DNA of 64,000 bases from the NCBI RefSeq assembly GCF_001042485.2, contig NZ_LBMN02000023.1, forward strand, positions 62,001 to 126,000, given 5' to 3'. This DNA comes from Bacillus paralicheniformis (GTDB lineage: Bacteria > Bacillota > Bacilli > Bacillales > Bacillaceae). A program made the translations under genes and the position numbers. The notes beneath the pieces were generated by a model that was not told the DNA's origin, searched no databases, and was given only the letters and a program-made list of their open reading frames with translations. Of this stretch, positions 9,244 to 21,696 are shown in pieces (the first letter of the stretch is position 1; the number at the start of each line of letters is the position of its first letter).

Positions 9244-9498
9244 ATGTACAAAGTGAAAGTGTATGTCAGCTTAAAAGAGAGTGTTTTAGATCCTCAGGGG
9301 AGCGCCGTTCAGCATGCTTTGCACAGCATGTCCTACAAAGAAGTTCAGGACGTCCGCATCGGCAAATACATGGAGCTCACAATTGAAAAATCGGACCGCG
9401 ACCTTGACGTTCTCGTCAAAGAAATGTGCGAAAAACTTTTGGCCAACACGGTGATTGAAGATTACAGATACGAAGTCGAGGAGGTTGTCGCACAGTGA
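9244..9498 (+). CDS. purS: FGAM synthase subunit PurS
   Basis: Small subunit of the three-part formylglycinamidine ribonucleotide synthase (PurS-PurQ-PurL); it bridges the glutaminase and synthetase. 84 residues, as in B. subtilis, from ATG 9244 with TTGGAGG upstream. Contains [14 protein letters not shown] and VRIGKYMEL. It overlaps purQ by four bases. Confidence 0.96.
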   Translation: MYKVKVYVSLKESVLDPQGSAVQHALHSMSYKEVQDVRIGKYMELTIEKSDRDLDVLVKEMCEKLLANTVIEDYRYEVEEVVAQ

Positions 9499-10178
9499 AA
9501 TTTGCGGTGATTGTGCTGCCGGGCTCAAACTGCGATATCGATATGTTCCACGCGATCAAGGATGAGCTTGGCGAAGAAGCTGAATACGTCTGGCATACAG
9601 AAACAAGTCTTGATGAATATGACGGTGTCCTCATTCCGGGGGGATTCTCATACGGGGATTATTTAAGATGCGGCGCGATCGCCCGCTTCGCAAACATTAT
9701 GCCGGCCGTCAAAAAAGCGGCTGAAGAAGGGAAGCCGGTGCTCGGCGTCTGCAACGGCTTTCAAATTTTGCAGGAGCTCGGTCTTTTGCCGGGCGCGATG
9801 AGACGCAACAAAGATTTGAAATTTATTTGCCGTCCGGTTGAACTGGTTGTCCAAAACAATGAAACGCTTTTTACATCTTCCTACGGCAAAGGCGAATCCA
9901 TCACGATTCCGGTCGCGCACGGCGAAGGAAACTTCTACTGTGATGAAGAAACGCTTGCCGGATTACAAGAAAACAACCAAATCGCTTTCACATACGGAAC
10001 GGATATCAACGGAAGCGTCGCCGGCATTGCAGGCGTCGTCAATGAAAAAGGCAATGTATTAGGCATGATGCCTCACCCTGAACGCGCAGTCGATTCTCTG
10101 CTCGGAAGCGCCGACGGTCTTAAACTGTTTCAATCTATCGTGAAAAATTGGAGGGAAACTCATGTCGCTACTGCTTGA
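9495..10178 (+). CDS. purQ: FGAM synthase glutaminase subunit PurQ
   Basis: Class I glutamine amidotransferase supplying ammonia to PurL. 227 residues. The nucleophile cysteine is in GVCNGFQIL (about residue 86), with the His/Glu pair in MMPHPERA near the C-terminus. GTG start overlapping the purS stop; GAGGAGG upstream. It overlaps purL by 17 bases. Confidence 0.97.
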   Translation: MKFAVIVLPGSNCDIDMFHAIKDELGEEAEYVWHTETSLDEYDGVLIPGGFSYGDYLRCGAIARFANIMPAVKKAAEEGKPVLGVCNGFQILQELGLLPGAMRRNKDLKFICRPVELVVQNNETLFTSSYGKGESITIPVAHGEGNFYCDEETLAGLQENNQIAFTYGTDINGSVAGIAGVVNEKGNVLGMMPHPERAVDSLLGSADGLKLFQSIVKNWRETHVATA

Positions 10179-12390
10179 ACCAAGTCAAGAACAAATTAAG
10201 GAAGAGAAGCTCTATCAGCAAATGGGTGTCAGCGATGACGAGTTTGCCATGATTGAATCGATTCTCGGAAGGCTTCCAAACTATACGGAAATCGGGATTT
10301 TTTCGGTCATGTGGTCAGAGCACTGCAGCTACAAAAATTCCAAGCCGATCCTGAAAAAGTTCCCGACAAAAGGCGAACGCGTCCTGCAAGGGCCGGGGGA
10401 AGGCGCAGGAATCGTCGATATCGGCGACAATCAGGCGGTTGTCTTTAAAATCGAATCGCATAACCATCCGTCAGCGATTGAGCCTTATCAGGGAGCTGCA
10501 ACGGGTGTGGGCGGCATCATCCGCGACGTCTTTTCAATGGGCGCGCGTCCGATCGCTGTTTTGAACTCTCTCCGGTTTGGTGAACTCACTTCACCGCGTG
10601 TGAAGTACTTGTTTGAAGAAGTAGTCGCGGGCATTGCCGGATACGGAAACTGCATCGGCATTCCGACCGTAGGCGGTGAAGTTCAGTTTGACAGCTGCTA
10701 TGAAGGCAATCCGCTTGTCAACGCGATGTGTGTCGGTTTGATCAACCATGAAGATATTAAAAAAGGGCAGGCGAAAGGCGTCGGCAATACCGTCATGTAC
10801 GTCGGTGCGAAAACGGGGCGCGACGGCATCCACGGCGCCACGTTCGCCTCAGAGGAAATGTCTGACCAATCAGAAGAAAAACGCTCGGCTGTGCAAGTCG
10901 GCGATCCATTCATGGAAAAGCTGCTTCTTGAAGCGTGTCTGGAAGTCATCAAATCAGACGCCTTGGTCGGTATTCAGGACATGGGTGCGGCAGGACTGAC
11001 AAGTTCAAGCGCGGAAATGGCATCCAAAGCCGGATCGGGCATCGAGATGAACCTTGACTTGATCCCGCAGCGCGAAACAGGGATGACGCCGTACGAAATG
11101 ATGCTTTCCGAATCTCAGGAGCGCATGCTTTTAGTCATCGAACGCGGCCGCGAACAAGAGATCATCGATATTTTTGACAAGTATGATCTTGAAGCTGTGG
11201 CTGTCGGTCACGTGACAGACGACAAGATGCTGCGCCTTTTCCACAACGGGGAAATGGTTGCCGATCTTCCGGTTGATGCGCTTGCAGAGGAAGCGCCGGT
11301 TTACCATAAGCCGTCAAAAGTTCCGGCTTATTATAAAGAGTTCCTTGAAACAGACGTTCCTGCACCAAAAGTCGAAGATGCGAAAGAAACGCTTCTCGAG
11401 CTGTTAAAGCAGCCGACTATTGCGAGCAAAGAATGGGTTTATGACCAATATGACTACATGGTCAGGACGAACACAGTTGTCGCACCGGGCTCTGATGCAG
11501 CCGTCCTGCGGATTCGCGGCACGAAAAAGGCGCTTGCCATGACAACGGACTGCAATGCCCGCTACTTGTACCTCGATCCGGAAAAAGGCGGGAAAATCGC
11601 TGTCGCTGAAGCGGCCCGCAATATCGTCTGCTCCGGAGCAGAACCGCTTGCCGTTACGGATAACCTCAACTTTGGGAATCCGGAAAAGCCGGAGATTTTC
11701 TGGCAGATCGAAAAAGCGGCAGACGGGATCAGCGAGGCGTGCAACGTGCTCAGCACACCGGTCATCGGTGGAAACGTCTCTCTTTACAACGAATCAAACG
11801 GAAGCGCGATCTACCCGACGCCTGTCATCGGAATGGTCGGACTGATCGAAGATACAGACCATATTACGACCCAGCACTTTAAAGCAGCGGGCGATTTGAT
11901 TTATGTCATCGGCGAAACATTCCCTGAGTTCGCCGGAAGCGAGCTGCAAAAACTGTCCGAAGGAAAGATTTACGGCAAAGCGCCTGCCATCGACTTGGAA
12001 GTCGAACAAGCGCGTCAAAAAGCGCTTCTGAAAGCGATCCGCACAGGGCTCGTGCAGTCCGCGCATGACGTCTCAGAAGGCGGCATCGGCGTGGCGCTGG
12101 CGGAAAGCGTCATATCTTCTCAAGGACTCGGCGCCAATGTAACGCTTGCAGGCGAATCTGCATTGTTATTCAGCGAAACACAATCACGGTTTATCGTCTC
12201 TGTGAAAAAAGAGCATCAAGAAGCGTTCGAAAAGCTTGTCAAAGACGCCGAGCTCATCGGCGAAGTAACGTCAGACAGCGCGCTGTCTGTTCAAAGCCAG
12301 GAAGGACAACAATGGATTCATGCGCAGATAGAAGAGCTCGAAAGCGCATGGAAAGGAGCTATCCCATGCTTGCTGAAATCAAAGGCTTAA
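10162..12390 (+). CDS. purL: FGAM synthase large subunit PurL
   Basis: ATP-dependent synthetase subunit converting FGAR to FGAM. 742 residues, the small-type PurL that needs PurS and PurQ. Recognisable are [14 protein letters not shown] near the N-terminus, [33 protein letters not shown] and two tandem AIRS-like halves, the second with FGNPEKPE and [14 protein letters not shown]. It starts inside purQ with GGAGGG upstream and overlaps purF by 25 bases. Confidence 0.97.
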   Translation: MSLLLEPSQEQIKEEKLYQQMGVSDDEFAMIESILGRLPNYTEIGIFSVMWSEHCSYKNSKPILKKFPTKGERVLQGPGEGAGIVDIGDNQAVVFKIESHNHPSAIEPYQGAATGVGGIIRDVFSMGARPIAVLNSLRFGELTSPRVKYLFEEVVAGIAGYGNCIGIPTVGGEVQFDSCYEGNPLVNAMCVGLINHEDIKKGQAKGVGNTVMYVGAKTGRDGIHGATFASEEMSDQSEEKRSAVQVGDPFMEKLLLEACLEVIKSDALVGIQDMGAAGLTSSSAEMASKAGSGIEMNLDLIPQRETGMTPYEMMLSESQERMLLVIERGREQEIIDIFDKYDLEAVAVGHVTDDKMLRLFHNGEMVADLPVDALAEEAPVYHKPSKVPAYYKEFLETDVPAPKVEDAKETLLELLKQPTIASKEWVYDQYDYMVRTNTVVAPGSDAAVLRIRGTKKALAMTTDCNARYLYLDPEKGGKIAVAEAARNIVCSGAEPLAVTDNLNFGNPEKPEIFWQIEKAADGISEACNVLSTPVIGGNVSLYNESNGSAIYPTPVIGMVGLIEDTDHITTQHFKAAGDLIYVIGETFPEFAGSELQKLSEGKIYGKAPAIDLEVEQARQKALLKAIRTGLVQSAHDVSEGGIGVALAESVISSQGLGANVTLAGESALLFSETQSRFIVSVKKEHQEAFEKLVKDAELIGEVTSDSALSVQSQEGQQWIHAQIEELESAWKGAIPCLLKSKA

Positions 12391-13796
12391 ATGAAGAATG
12401 CGGCGTATTTGGGATTTGGGGGCATGAAGAAGCACCGCAAATTACGTACTACGGCCTTCACAGCCTTCAGCACAGAGGGCAGGAGGGCGCCGGCATCGTC
12501 GCGACAGACGGCGAAAAAATGTCCGCCCACAAAGGCCAGGGGCTGATTACCGAAGTTTTTCAAAACGGCGAGCTCAAAATGGTGAAAGGAAAGGGAGCGA
12601 TCGGCCATGTCCGCTATGCAACGGCGGGCGGCGGCGGCTTCGAAAACGTCCAGCCGTTCCTTTTCCATTCGCAAAACAACGGCAGCCTTGCGCTTGCGCA
12701 CAACGGAAACTTAGTAAACGCCAGTCAGCTGAAACAGCAGCTTGAAAACCAGGGCAGCATTTTTCAAACGTCTTCTGATACGGAAGTGCTCGCCCACTTA
12801 ATTAAAAGAAGCGGCCACTTCGAGTTGAAAGATCAGATTAAAAATGCTCTTTCCATGCTGAAAGGCGCTTATGCTTTCCTGATCATGACGGAAAAGGAAA
12901 TGATCGTAGCGCTTGATCCGAACGGACTCAGACCGCTGTCTATCGCAATGCTCGGGGACGCGTATGTCGTCGCTTCTGAAACGTGTGCGTTTGATGTGGT
13001 CGGCGCGACATATTTGCGAGATGTAGAACCGGGCGAGATGCTGATCATCAATGATGAAGGCATGAAGTCAGAGCGGTTCTCCATCAACATCAACCGCTCG
13101 ATCTGCAGCATGGAGTACATTTATTTCTCAAGACCTGACAGCAATATTAACGGCATTAACGTTCACAGCGCGAGAAAGAATCTCGGCAAAAAGCTTGCTG
13201 AAGAATCAGGCATTGAAGCAGATGTGGTGACAGGGGTTCCGGATTCAAGCATTTCAGCGGCGATCGGCTATGCCGAAGCGACGGGAATTCCTTACGAACT
13301 CGGACTGATCAAAAACCGCTATGTCGGCAGAACGTTCATTCAGCCGTCACAGTCGCTCAGAGAGCAGGGCGTGAGAATGAAGCTGTCAGCCGTCCGCGGG
13401 GTCGTTGAAGGCAAGCGCGTCGTCATGGTAGACGATTCTATCGTGAGAGGGACGACGAGCCGCAGGATTGTGACGATGCTGCGCGAAGCCGGAGCGACGG
13501 AAGTGCACGTCAGAATCAGTTCCCCGCCCATTGCCCATCCGTGCTTTTACGGAATTGACACATCAACGCATGAAGAACTGATCGCGTCCTCCCATTCAGT
13601 GGAAGAAATCCGTCAGGAAATCGGCGCCGATACATTGTCATTCTTGAGCATTGAAGGACTCCTTTCCGGGATCGGAAGACAGTATGAAGACGAAAACTGC
13701 GGGCAGTGCATGGCCTGCTTTACAGGAAAATACCCGACCGAGATTTATCAGGATACGGTTCTTCCTCACGTGAAAGAAGCCGTTTTGACAAAATAA
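12366..13796 (+). CDS. purF: Amidophosphoribosyltransferase
   Basis: Committed step: PRPP and glutamine to phosphoribosylamine. 476 residues. The N-terminal [11 protein letters not shown] is an 11-residue propeptide preceding the catalytic Cys12 (CGVFGIWG). The PRPP loop is [14 protein letters not shown]. Cysteines expected for the oxygen-sensitive 4Fe-4S cluster are present ([16 protein letters not shown] and the pair in CGQCMACF, in which two bind). Start at ATG 12366 with AAAGGAG; the upstream open frame is a shadow of purL. A gap with two hairpins follows before purM. Confidence 0.97.
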   Translation: MLAEIKGLNEECGVFGIWGHEEAPQITYYGLHSLQHRGQEGAGIVATDGEKMSAHKGQGLITEVFQNGELKMVKGKGAIGHVRYATAGGGGFENVQPFLFHSQNNGSLALAHNGNLVNASQLKQQLENQGSIFQTSSDTEVLAHLIKRSGHFELKDQIKNALSMLKGAYAFLIMTEKEMIVALDPNGLRPLSIAMLGDAYVVASETCAFDVVGATYLRDVEPGEMLIINDEGMKSERFSININRSICSMEYIYFSRPDSNINGINVHSARKNLGKKLAEESGIEADVVTGVPDSSISAAIGYAEATGIPYELGLIKNRYVGRTFIQPSQSLREQGVRMKLSAVRGVVEGKRVVMVDDSIVRGTTSRRIVTMLREAGATEVHVRISSPPIAHPCFYGIDTSTHEELIASSHSVEEIRQEIGADTLSFLSIEGLLSGIGRQYEDENCGQCMACFTGKYPTEIYQDTVLPHVKEAVLTK

Positions 13797-13840
13797 ACCG
13801 GCCGGCGCTCTTGAAGCGCCGCGCCTCCTGAAATGAATAA

Positions 13841-13874
13841 AGGGCAGCAGAAGCGATGCGGCTGCTCTTTTGAT
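13841..13874 (+). terminator. Terminator-like hairpin between purF and purM
   Basis: AGGGCAGC (13841-13848) pairs with GCTGCTCT (13861-13868, one G-U) and leads into TTTTGATTTTG. A second small hairpin (GGCGC...GCGCC) lies about 20 bases upstream. The interrupted T-tract suggests partial termination inside the operon rather than its end, since purM directly follows. Confidence 0.5.
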
Positions 13875-13920
13875 TTTGAATATTACGAATGGACAAGCGC
13901 GGAATAAGGAGTGGATTGTG

Positions 13921-14961
13921 TTGTCTGAAAGCTATAAAAACGCCGGGGTTGATATTGAAGCCGGATATGAAGCCGTAAAACGAATGAAAAAACATGTGGA
14001 AAGAACGAAGCGAATCGGCGCAATGGGCGGTCTTGGCGGATTTGGCGGCATGTTTGACCTGTCAGAACTGCCGTACAAACAGCCGGTTCTGATTTCGGGA
14101 ACGGACGGTGTCGGCACAAAGCTGAAGCTCGCTTTTGCGATGGACAAGCATGACACGATCGGCATCGATGCCGTCGCTATGTGTGTCAACGATGTGCTCG
14201 CTCAAGGAGCAGAGCCGCTGTTCTTTCTCGATTACCTTGCGGTCGGAAAAGCCGATCCCGTCAAAATTGAAGAGATTGTAAAAGGCGTCGCAGAAGGCTG
14301 TGTACAGTCAGGATCAGCGCTTGTCGGCGGAGAAACGGCGGAAATGCCGGGTCTTTATACAGAGGATGAATACGATATTGCCGGGTTTTCAGTCGGAGCT
14401 GCTGAAAAAGATGGCATCGTCACGGGCGAAAACATCAGCGAAGGGCACCTTTTAATCGGACTTTCTTCAAGCGGACTTCACAGCAACGGCTTCTCTCTCG
14501 TTCGGAAAGTTCTTCTTGAAGATGCCGGTCTGAACCTTGATGAGACGTATACACCTTTTGAACGGCCTCTTGGCGAAGAGCTTTTAGAGCCGACGAAAAT
14601 TTATGTCAAGCCTGTCCTTGAAGCAGTGAAATCAGGCAAAATTGCCGGCATGGCGCACGTGACCGGCGGCGGCTTTATCGAAAACCTGCCGCGCATGATG
14701 CCTGATGGCCTCGGTGTTGAAATCGACATCGGCTCCTGGCCCGTCCCTCCTGTCTTTTCGTTCATTCAGGAGAAAGGCGGCCTGAAGTCCGAGGAAATGT
14801 TCAATGTTTTCAATATGGGAATCGGGTTTGTCCTTACGGTGAAAGAAGAGGATATGACAGACGTGATTCAAACGCTCGAAAACAACGGTGAAAAAGCTTA
14901 TCTCATCGGCAGAGTGAAAGCCGGAAGCGGCGTTGAGTTTGGCGGTGCCGGTCTTTCATGA
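13921..14961 (+). CDS. purM: AIR synthase (FGAM cyclo-ligase)
   Basis: ATP-dependent ring closure of FGAM to AIR. 346 residues from TTG 13921, equal to B. subtilis PurM; AAGGAG at 13906-13911 is nine bases upstream (GTG at 13918 is an alternative three bases earlier). Glycine-rich [37 protein letters not shown] and [13 protein letters not shown] are family signatures. Overlaps purN by four bases. Confidence 0.96.
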   Translation: MSESYKNAGVDIEAGYEAVKRMKKHVERTKRIGAMGGLGGFGGMFDLSELPYKQPVLISGTDGVGTKLKLAFAMDKHDTIGIDAVAMCVNDVLAQGAEPLFFLDYLAVGKADPVKIEEIVKGVAEGCVQSGSALVGGETAEMPGLYTEDEYDIAGFSVGAAEKDGIVTGENISEGHLLIGLSSSGLHSNGFSLVRKVLLEDAGLNLDETYTPFERPLGEELLEPTKIYVKPVLEAVKSGKIAGMAHVTGGGFIENLPRMMPDGLGVEIDIGSWPVPPVFSFIQEKGGLKSEEMFNVFNMGIGFVLTVKEEDMTDVIQTLENNGEKAYLIGRVKAGSGVEFGGAGLS

Positions 14962-15541
14962 GAAAACTCGCGGTATTTGCATCAGGAAGCGGAACGAATT
15001 TTGAAGCGATCGCAAGAAGAATGAGAGAAGAGAACTGGGATGCCGAAATCGTCCTTGTCGTCTGTGACAAGCCCGATGCGAAAGTGCTTGAAAGAGCGGA
15101 AAAAGCCGGAATCCCGTCGTTCGCATTCCAGCCGAAATCGTTCGAAAATAAAGCGGCTTTTGAACAGGTGATCGTTGAACAGCTCCGCCTCCACGGAGCG
15201 GAATGGATTGTCCTGGCGGGGTATATGAGACTGATCGGCGATACGCTTCTTTCGGCTTACCGAAATAAAATCATCAACATCCATCCGTCGCTCCTGCCGG
15301 CGTTCCCCGGCATCGACGCGATCGGACAAGCGTACAGAGCAGGCGTGAAAGTCGCGGGCATCACAGTTCACTATGTAGACGAAGGCATGGACACCGGTCC
15401 GATTATCGCCCAGCGCGCCGTTGAGCTTGAAAAAAGCGAAACACTCGCGTCTCTTGAAGAAAAGATCCACAAATTGGAGCATGAGCTTTATCCCGAAGTA
15501 ATCAAAGATCTTCTTGAACTAAATGGCAGAGGTGAAAAGGA

Positions 15542-15545
<4 letters not shown>
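14958..15545 (+). CDS. purN: Phosphoribosylglycinamide formyltransferase
   Basis: Transfers formyl from 10-formyl-THF to GAR. 195 residues. N-terminal [12 protein letters not shown] binds the phosphate; [12 protein letters not shown] holds the catalytic Asn and His, and [14 protein letters not shown] the catalytic Asp. Coupled by four-base overlaps to purM and purH. Confidence 0.97.
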
Positions 15546-18362
<2,817 letters not shown>

Positions 18363-18369
18363 CCGGTGA

Positions 18370-18407
18370 AGAGACAGAGCGGGAGCACCCGTTTTGTCTC
18401 TTTTTTT
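18370..18407 (+). terminator. Terminator of the pur operon
   Basis: AGAGACA (18370-18376) and the inner GCGGG pair with CCCGT and TGTCTCT (18395-18401), followed by T7. Confidence 0.92.
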
Positions 18408-18409
18408 CG

Positions 18410-19018
18410 TCAATTTTTTTGGATCATTTTGATCAACGATTCAGCCATCAATTCGGGCGGATAAGGCATGCCATTTTCAAGCCACCATGCGGCTGTGCCC
18501 GCAAAGGCGGAAATCACAAATCGCCGCTGGATATCAAGAGGCACTGAGCGGTTAGTATCGGCAGCTGCCGTTTTTTTGATCCCCGTCAAAAAGCTGTCAT
18601 TCCAAAAATCATTAAGCAGCTCCTTAATGTTCAGCTCATATCTTCTGTTGATGATAATCGCAAAATCATCGCAGTTCTGTTGTAAATGCTGATAAAAGCG
18701 CAGCACATACCAGTACGCTTCAGGCTTTTCCCCGCTGCAATCTATATCAAGCGGCGAAAAAATATCCTCTTTCATCGCTTCAAACATGTCTCTCATATTT
18801 TGATGAAGCAAATCGTATTTATCTTGATAATGCTGATAAAATGTCGTTCGATTCAAGTTTGCCCGTTGCGTAATATCCTGTACAGAGATTTTTCCCCATT
18901 CTTTTTCAGCCAGCAGTTCAAACAAGGCTTTTTTTAAACTTGTTTTCGATTTTGTAATCCGCTTGTCCCCGCGGTAGCTGTCAGCCACTTCAGCCGCCTC
19001 CTCAAACTTTTTCGACAC
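18410..19018 (-). CDS. TetR-family transcriptional regulator
   Basis: 202 residues. N-terminal helix-turn-helix (about residues 22-70, with KISVQDITQRANLNRTTFY and YQHYQDKYDLL); the ligand-binding part is of the AcrR/DhaS-like type and no ligand can be inferred. It is divergent from the P450 gene with about 105 bases between, a layout typical of a local repressor-target pair. The pair sits between purD and yerA and is not part of the B. subtilis order, so it is probably acquired. Confidence 0.88.
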   Translation of the reverse strand: MSKKFEEAAEVADSYRGDKRITKSKTSLKKALFELLAEKEWGKISVQDITQRANLNRTTFYQHYQDKYDLLHQNMRDMFEAMKEDIFSPLDIDCSGEKPEAYWYVLRFYQHLQQNCDDFAIIINRRYELNIKELLNDFWNDSFLTGIKKTAAADTNRSVPLDIQRRFVISAFAGTAAWWLENGMPYPPELMAESLIKMIQKN

Positions 19019-19123
19019 TTCTTTTCCATTTGTTGGTTGAATGATCCGGTGGATTCTTTTAATTTTAAACTAACATATTGAACTTCATGAATCAGCTGAC
19101 AAGAACCGAAGGAGTGAAAGCGA

Positions 19124-20347
19124 ATGAGTCAAACAAAACAGCAGAACCCTATTCAGAAAGCGCTGCTTAACGGAAAGAACAGACAAGACCCGTATGATCC
19201 GTTTCCATGGTATGAAAAAATGCGCACCGAATCACCGATTCACTATGATGAAGACAGCAAGGTGTGGAGTGTGTTCCGTTATGACGATGTCAAAAGAGTG
19301 ATCAGCGACAAAGACTTTTTTTCAAATCAGTTCCATCAGCTTGGAACCGGCAATACGTTTGCGAAAACGTTGATCAGCATGGATCCGCCGAAACACACGA
19401 GAATCAGATCGATCGTCAACAAGGCTTTTACTCCGCGTGTCATGAAAGAGTGGGAGCCGCGCATTCGCGAACTGACGAATGAACTGCTCGTTCAAATCCG
19501 CGGCAGGGAAGAGATCGACCTTGTACAGGATTTTTCATATCCGTTGCCCGTCATCGTTATTTCGGAATTGCTCGGCGTTCCTTCAATGTATAAGCACCAT
19601 TTCAAAGAATGGTCCGACGTGTTGGTCAGCCTGCCGAAGAGCGACCGGCAAGAAGATGTGAACGAGTGGAAAAATATCAGGGATCAAGGCGAAGAAGAGC
19701 TGACCGCGTTTTTTGAAAAGATGATCGAAGAGAAAAGACAAAACCTCGGCAATGACTTGATTTCGCTCTTGATCAAAGCCGAACAAGAAGGGGACAAGCT
19801 TTCTCCTGATGAATTGGTTCCGTTTTGCAACCTGCTCTTGATGGCGGGGAATGAAACGACGACCAATTTGATTTCAAATGCGGTCTACAGCATTCTCGAA
19901 ACACCGGGTGCGTATGACGAGCTCGCCAGGCATCCTGAACTGATTCCGCAGGCCGTCGAGGAAGCCGTCCGTTTCCGGGCGCCTGCGCCGATGATCGTGC
20001 GCTTCGTTAAACAGGATACCGAGATCAGAGGAGTAAGTTTGAAAAAAGGAGAAGGCGTCGTCGCTTTTCTTGCTTCTGCCAACCGTGATGAAGCGAAATT
20101 TGAAAGGGCGCACGAATTTGATATTCACCGTCATCCGAACCCGCATATCGGATTTGGCCACGGCATCCATTTCTGCTTAGGCGCTCCGCTCGCGAGGCTG
20201 GAAGCAACGATTGCCCTTGAGGGGCTTCTGAAGCAGTATTCCTCGATGGAAAAGCTTGCGATCGCGCCGATGGCGGACAGCAGCATGTACGGCTTGAAAC
20301 AATTCCGTCTGCGGGTGAAGTCAGCGGGGAAAACGGCGCCATACTAA
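19124..20347 (+). CDS. Cytochrome P450 (CYP107/CYP109-like)
   Basis: 407 residues, soluble class I bacterial P450. I-helix oxygen-binding motif AGNETT (241-246), ExxR in EEAVR (280-283), heme loop FGHGIHFCLG with the thiolate Cys351. Similar in style to B. subtilis YjiB (CYP109B). Substrate unknown; such enzymes hydroxylate fatty acids, terpenoids or steroids with external ferredoxin or flavodoxin partners, none of which is encoded nearby. AAGGAG precedes the ATG. Divergent from the TetR gene, which probably represses it. Confidence 0.93.
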   Translation: MSQTKQQNPIQKALLNGKNRQDPYDPFPWYEKMRTESPIHYDEDSKVWSVFRYDDVKRVISDKDFFSNQFHQLGTGNTFAKTLISMDPPKHTRIRSIVNKAFTPRVMKEWEPRIRELTNELLVQIRGREEIDLVQDFSYPLPVIVISELLGVPSMYKHHFKEWSDVLVSLPKSDRQEDVNEWKNIRDQGEEELTAFFEKMIEEKRQNLGNDLISLLIKAEQEGDKLSPDELVPFCNLLLMAGNETTTNLISNAVYSILETPGAYDELARHPELIPQAVEEAVRFRAPAPMIVRFVKQDTEIRGVSLKKGEGVVAFLASANRDEAKFERAHEFDIHRHPNPHIGFGHGIHFCLGAPLARLEATIALEGLLKQYSSMEKLAIAPMADSSMYGLKQFRLRVKSAGKTAPY

Positions 20348-20448
20348 TTTTAAAAGCGCCTGAAGTGGTGCTTTTTTGTTGTTGGTGGAAAAATCGCCTA
20401 ACCTTTAGTACCATTTTATTAAGACAGTGATAGGGAAGGAGAAAGCAT

Positions 20449-20619
20449 ATGAGTCATGTAACCTGCAAAAGGTGTAAAAAACAAATATCAAAAGACGAGA
20501 CATTTTATTACATAGACAAGCCCGTCGGATTATCAGGAATCACCCATGTCAAAAGGTTTCTGGAGAGCAACGGCTTGATTTTATGTGAAGATTGTATAAG
20601 AGAGCATTTGCAAAAATGA
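20449..20619 (+). CDS. Small protein with two CXXC pairs (zinc-ribbon-like)
   Basis: 56 residues: VTCKRCKKQISKDE near the N-terminus and ILCEDCIREHL near the C-terminus give two CXXC pairs spaced like a small zinc ribbon. AAGGAG at 20436-20441 is well placed. No named family recognised. A perfect 16-base hairpin lies 36 bases downstream. Confidence 0.72.
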   Translation: MSHVTCKRCKKQISKDETFYYIDKPVGLSGITHVKRFLESNGLILCEDCIREHLQK

Positions 20620-20654
20620 CCTCATTCAATATCAAAAAAGCCCCTATAAAAGAT

Positions 20655-20694
20655 GACGAAATCCTAAAACTTTAAACCGTTTTAGGATTTCGTC
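20655..20694 (+). repeat. Perfect 16-bp hairpin, probably a dispersed repeat
   Basis: GACGAAATCCTAAAAC (20655-20670) and its exact complement (20679-20694) enclose an eight-base loop. It is followed by AACAATCTG, similar to the flank AACGGTCTG of the hairpin at 22087-22121; the shared pattern is ATTTYGTCAACRRTCTG. There is no T-tract, so it is not a standard terminator. Confidence 0.65.
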
Positions 20695-20773
20695 AACAAT
20701 CTGCCACTTTCATTCCCAAGAAGGTGTTTTTTTACGGACAGGGCATTTCTTTCATAAGCCGGCCAGCAGGAAT

Positions 20774-20802
20774 TTGACTGGATAAGCCTTGTGCCTTAAA
20801 AT
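20774..20802 (+). promoter_or_regulatory. Sigma-A promoter of the riboswitch transcript
   Basis: TTGACT (20774-20779), 17-base spacer, TAAAAT (20797-20802), about 20 bases before the aptamer. Confidence 0.7.
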
Positions 20803-20825
20803 GAAAGTAATAAAAATGAATACTC

Positions 20826-20985
20826 CAAAGGGGAGTAGCTGTCACAGTAAAGTCGTCATTACGGGATGTCCTAGATCCTCGGCTTTGCTGGCAATCTAAT
20901 TGTTAGCGAGACCTTTGCCAAATCTGATTTGGTGAAGGTCTTTTTGTTTATCCACTTCACCAAATCGGTGGAGTTTTTTCATTTT
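20826..20985 (+). promoter_or_regulatory. yybP-ykoY (manganese) riboswitch with terminators
   Basis: The aptamer (20826-20917) shows the motif hallmarks: AAAGGGGAGTAGC at the 5' side, CCTCGGCTTTG in the middle and GCGAGACCTTTG at the 3' side; P1 pairs CAAAGG with CCTTTG. The 3' strand of P1 is also the 5' arm of a hairpin (ACCTTTGCCAAAT with ATTTGGTGAAGGT, then T5, ending about 20946). Ligand-stabilised P1 would therefore prevent termination, an ON switch. A second hairpin with CTTCACC and GGTGGAG plus T6 (to about 20983) follows. Mn2+ sensing is the established function of the class. Confidence 0.88.
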
Positions 20986-21010
20986 TATCAAAAGGGAAAG
21001 GAGACTGACC

Positions 21011-21121
21011 GTGTCTAAGCTCGGGAAATGGCTGAAGCGTGAATTGGTGAAGAAAGGTCTGCCTTTGGCGAAAGAAAAATTAATTCCGATTTTGAAAGAA
21101 AAAATGAAAAAGAAACGATAA
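21011..21121 (+). CDS. 36-residue basic amphipathic peptide
   Basis: GTG start at 21011 behind AAAGGAG (20997-21003), 36 residues, extremely basic: about 14 Lys/Arg, ending KEKMKKKR, with no cysteine. Regular spacing of Leu/Ile among Lys/Glu suggests an amphipathic helix. The stop overlaps the AAGGAGG of the following lipoprotein gene, so both are co-translated under the riboswitch. No family recognised. Confidence 0.65.
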   Translation: MSKLGKWLKRELVKKGLPLAKEKLIPILKEKMKKKR

Positions 21122-21132
21122 GGAGGCAAACA

Positions 21133-21579
21133 ATGAAAAGAATTCTTATAGTTCTTGCCGGAATGGGCCTTTTAGGTGCAGGCGGATGCGGAATGCTTGA
21201 TCAGGTGAATGACGGATTGAACTATACAAATGAAGCGGCCGGATATATCCAAGAAGTGAAGACATTTGCGGAGGAGGCGCCTTCCTTGGCTGAACAGGCT
21301 GTAAACGACACGGGTGCAAAAGAAAAGCTGGAAACTCAGCTTGAGTCTATCCAGCAGGCTGCAGCCGATTTTAATGAATTAACCCCTCCCCATGCCGCAG
21401 CCGAGATTCATAACACCATCGAGAAGCATAATGAAACACTGCAAAAAAGCGCTGAGGATGTTTTGAAAAGTGTTGAGGAAGGAAAATTAACAGTCGAGAA
21501 GCTGGAGCAGTCAGAATTGGTGCAAAGCGCTCAGCAGATCAGCGATGTGATGGGCCAGATTGAAAAATTGACCGAATAG
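21133..21579 (+). CDS. yybP: Lipoprotein, DUF6376/YybP-like
   Basis: 148 residues. Type II signal peptide with lipobox LGAGGC; the mature protein would start at Cys19 or so. The mature part is helical and acidic (LNYTNEAAGYIQEVKTFAEEAPSLAEQAVNDTG, written here only in outline), typical of DUF6376 lipoproteins such as Bacillus YybP. The assignment fits the yybP-ykoY riboswitch upstream but is by memory, not alignment. Ribosome-binding site AAGGAGG at 21120-21126. Confidence 0.72.
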   Translation: MKRILIVLAGMGLLGAGGCGMLDQVNDGLNYTNEAAGYIQEVKTFAEEAPSLAEQAVNDTGAKEKLETQLESIQQAAADFNELTPPHAAAEIHNTIEKHNETLQKSAEDVLKSVEEGKLTVEKLEQSELVQSAQQISDVMGQIEKLTE

Positions 21580-21607
21580 AAAAAAGCATCCCGGTTTAGG
21601 ATGTTTC

Positions 21608-21657
21608 AGCTTGTCGACAAAGTCATAAAAAGTGGCTTCATCGACAAGCTTTTTTTA
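21608..21657 (+). repeat. Dispersed terminator hairpin, copy 1
   Basis: AGCTTGTCGA (21608-21617) pairs with TCGACAAGCT (21641-21650), loop of 23 bases, then T7. A closely similar element, including much of the loop (CTTCATCGACAAGCTTTTTT), is at 53483-53528. It lies directly after a small hairpin (GCATCC/GGATGT) that may be the original lipoprotein terminator. Confidence 0.75.
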
Positions 21658-21696
21658 AAAAAATGTGAGTGGAATCTAGATTTTGGAGGTTTTACT

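Noticed and set aside
12312..12365. N-terminal extension of purF (and similar extensions of purK, purM, purD, pbuG)
   Set aside because: The extra codons are the preceding gene in another frame; corrected starts have proper Shine-Dalgarno sites and give family-standard lengths.
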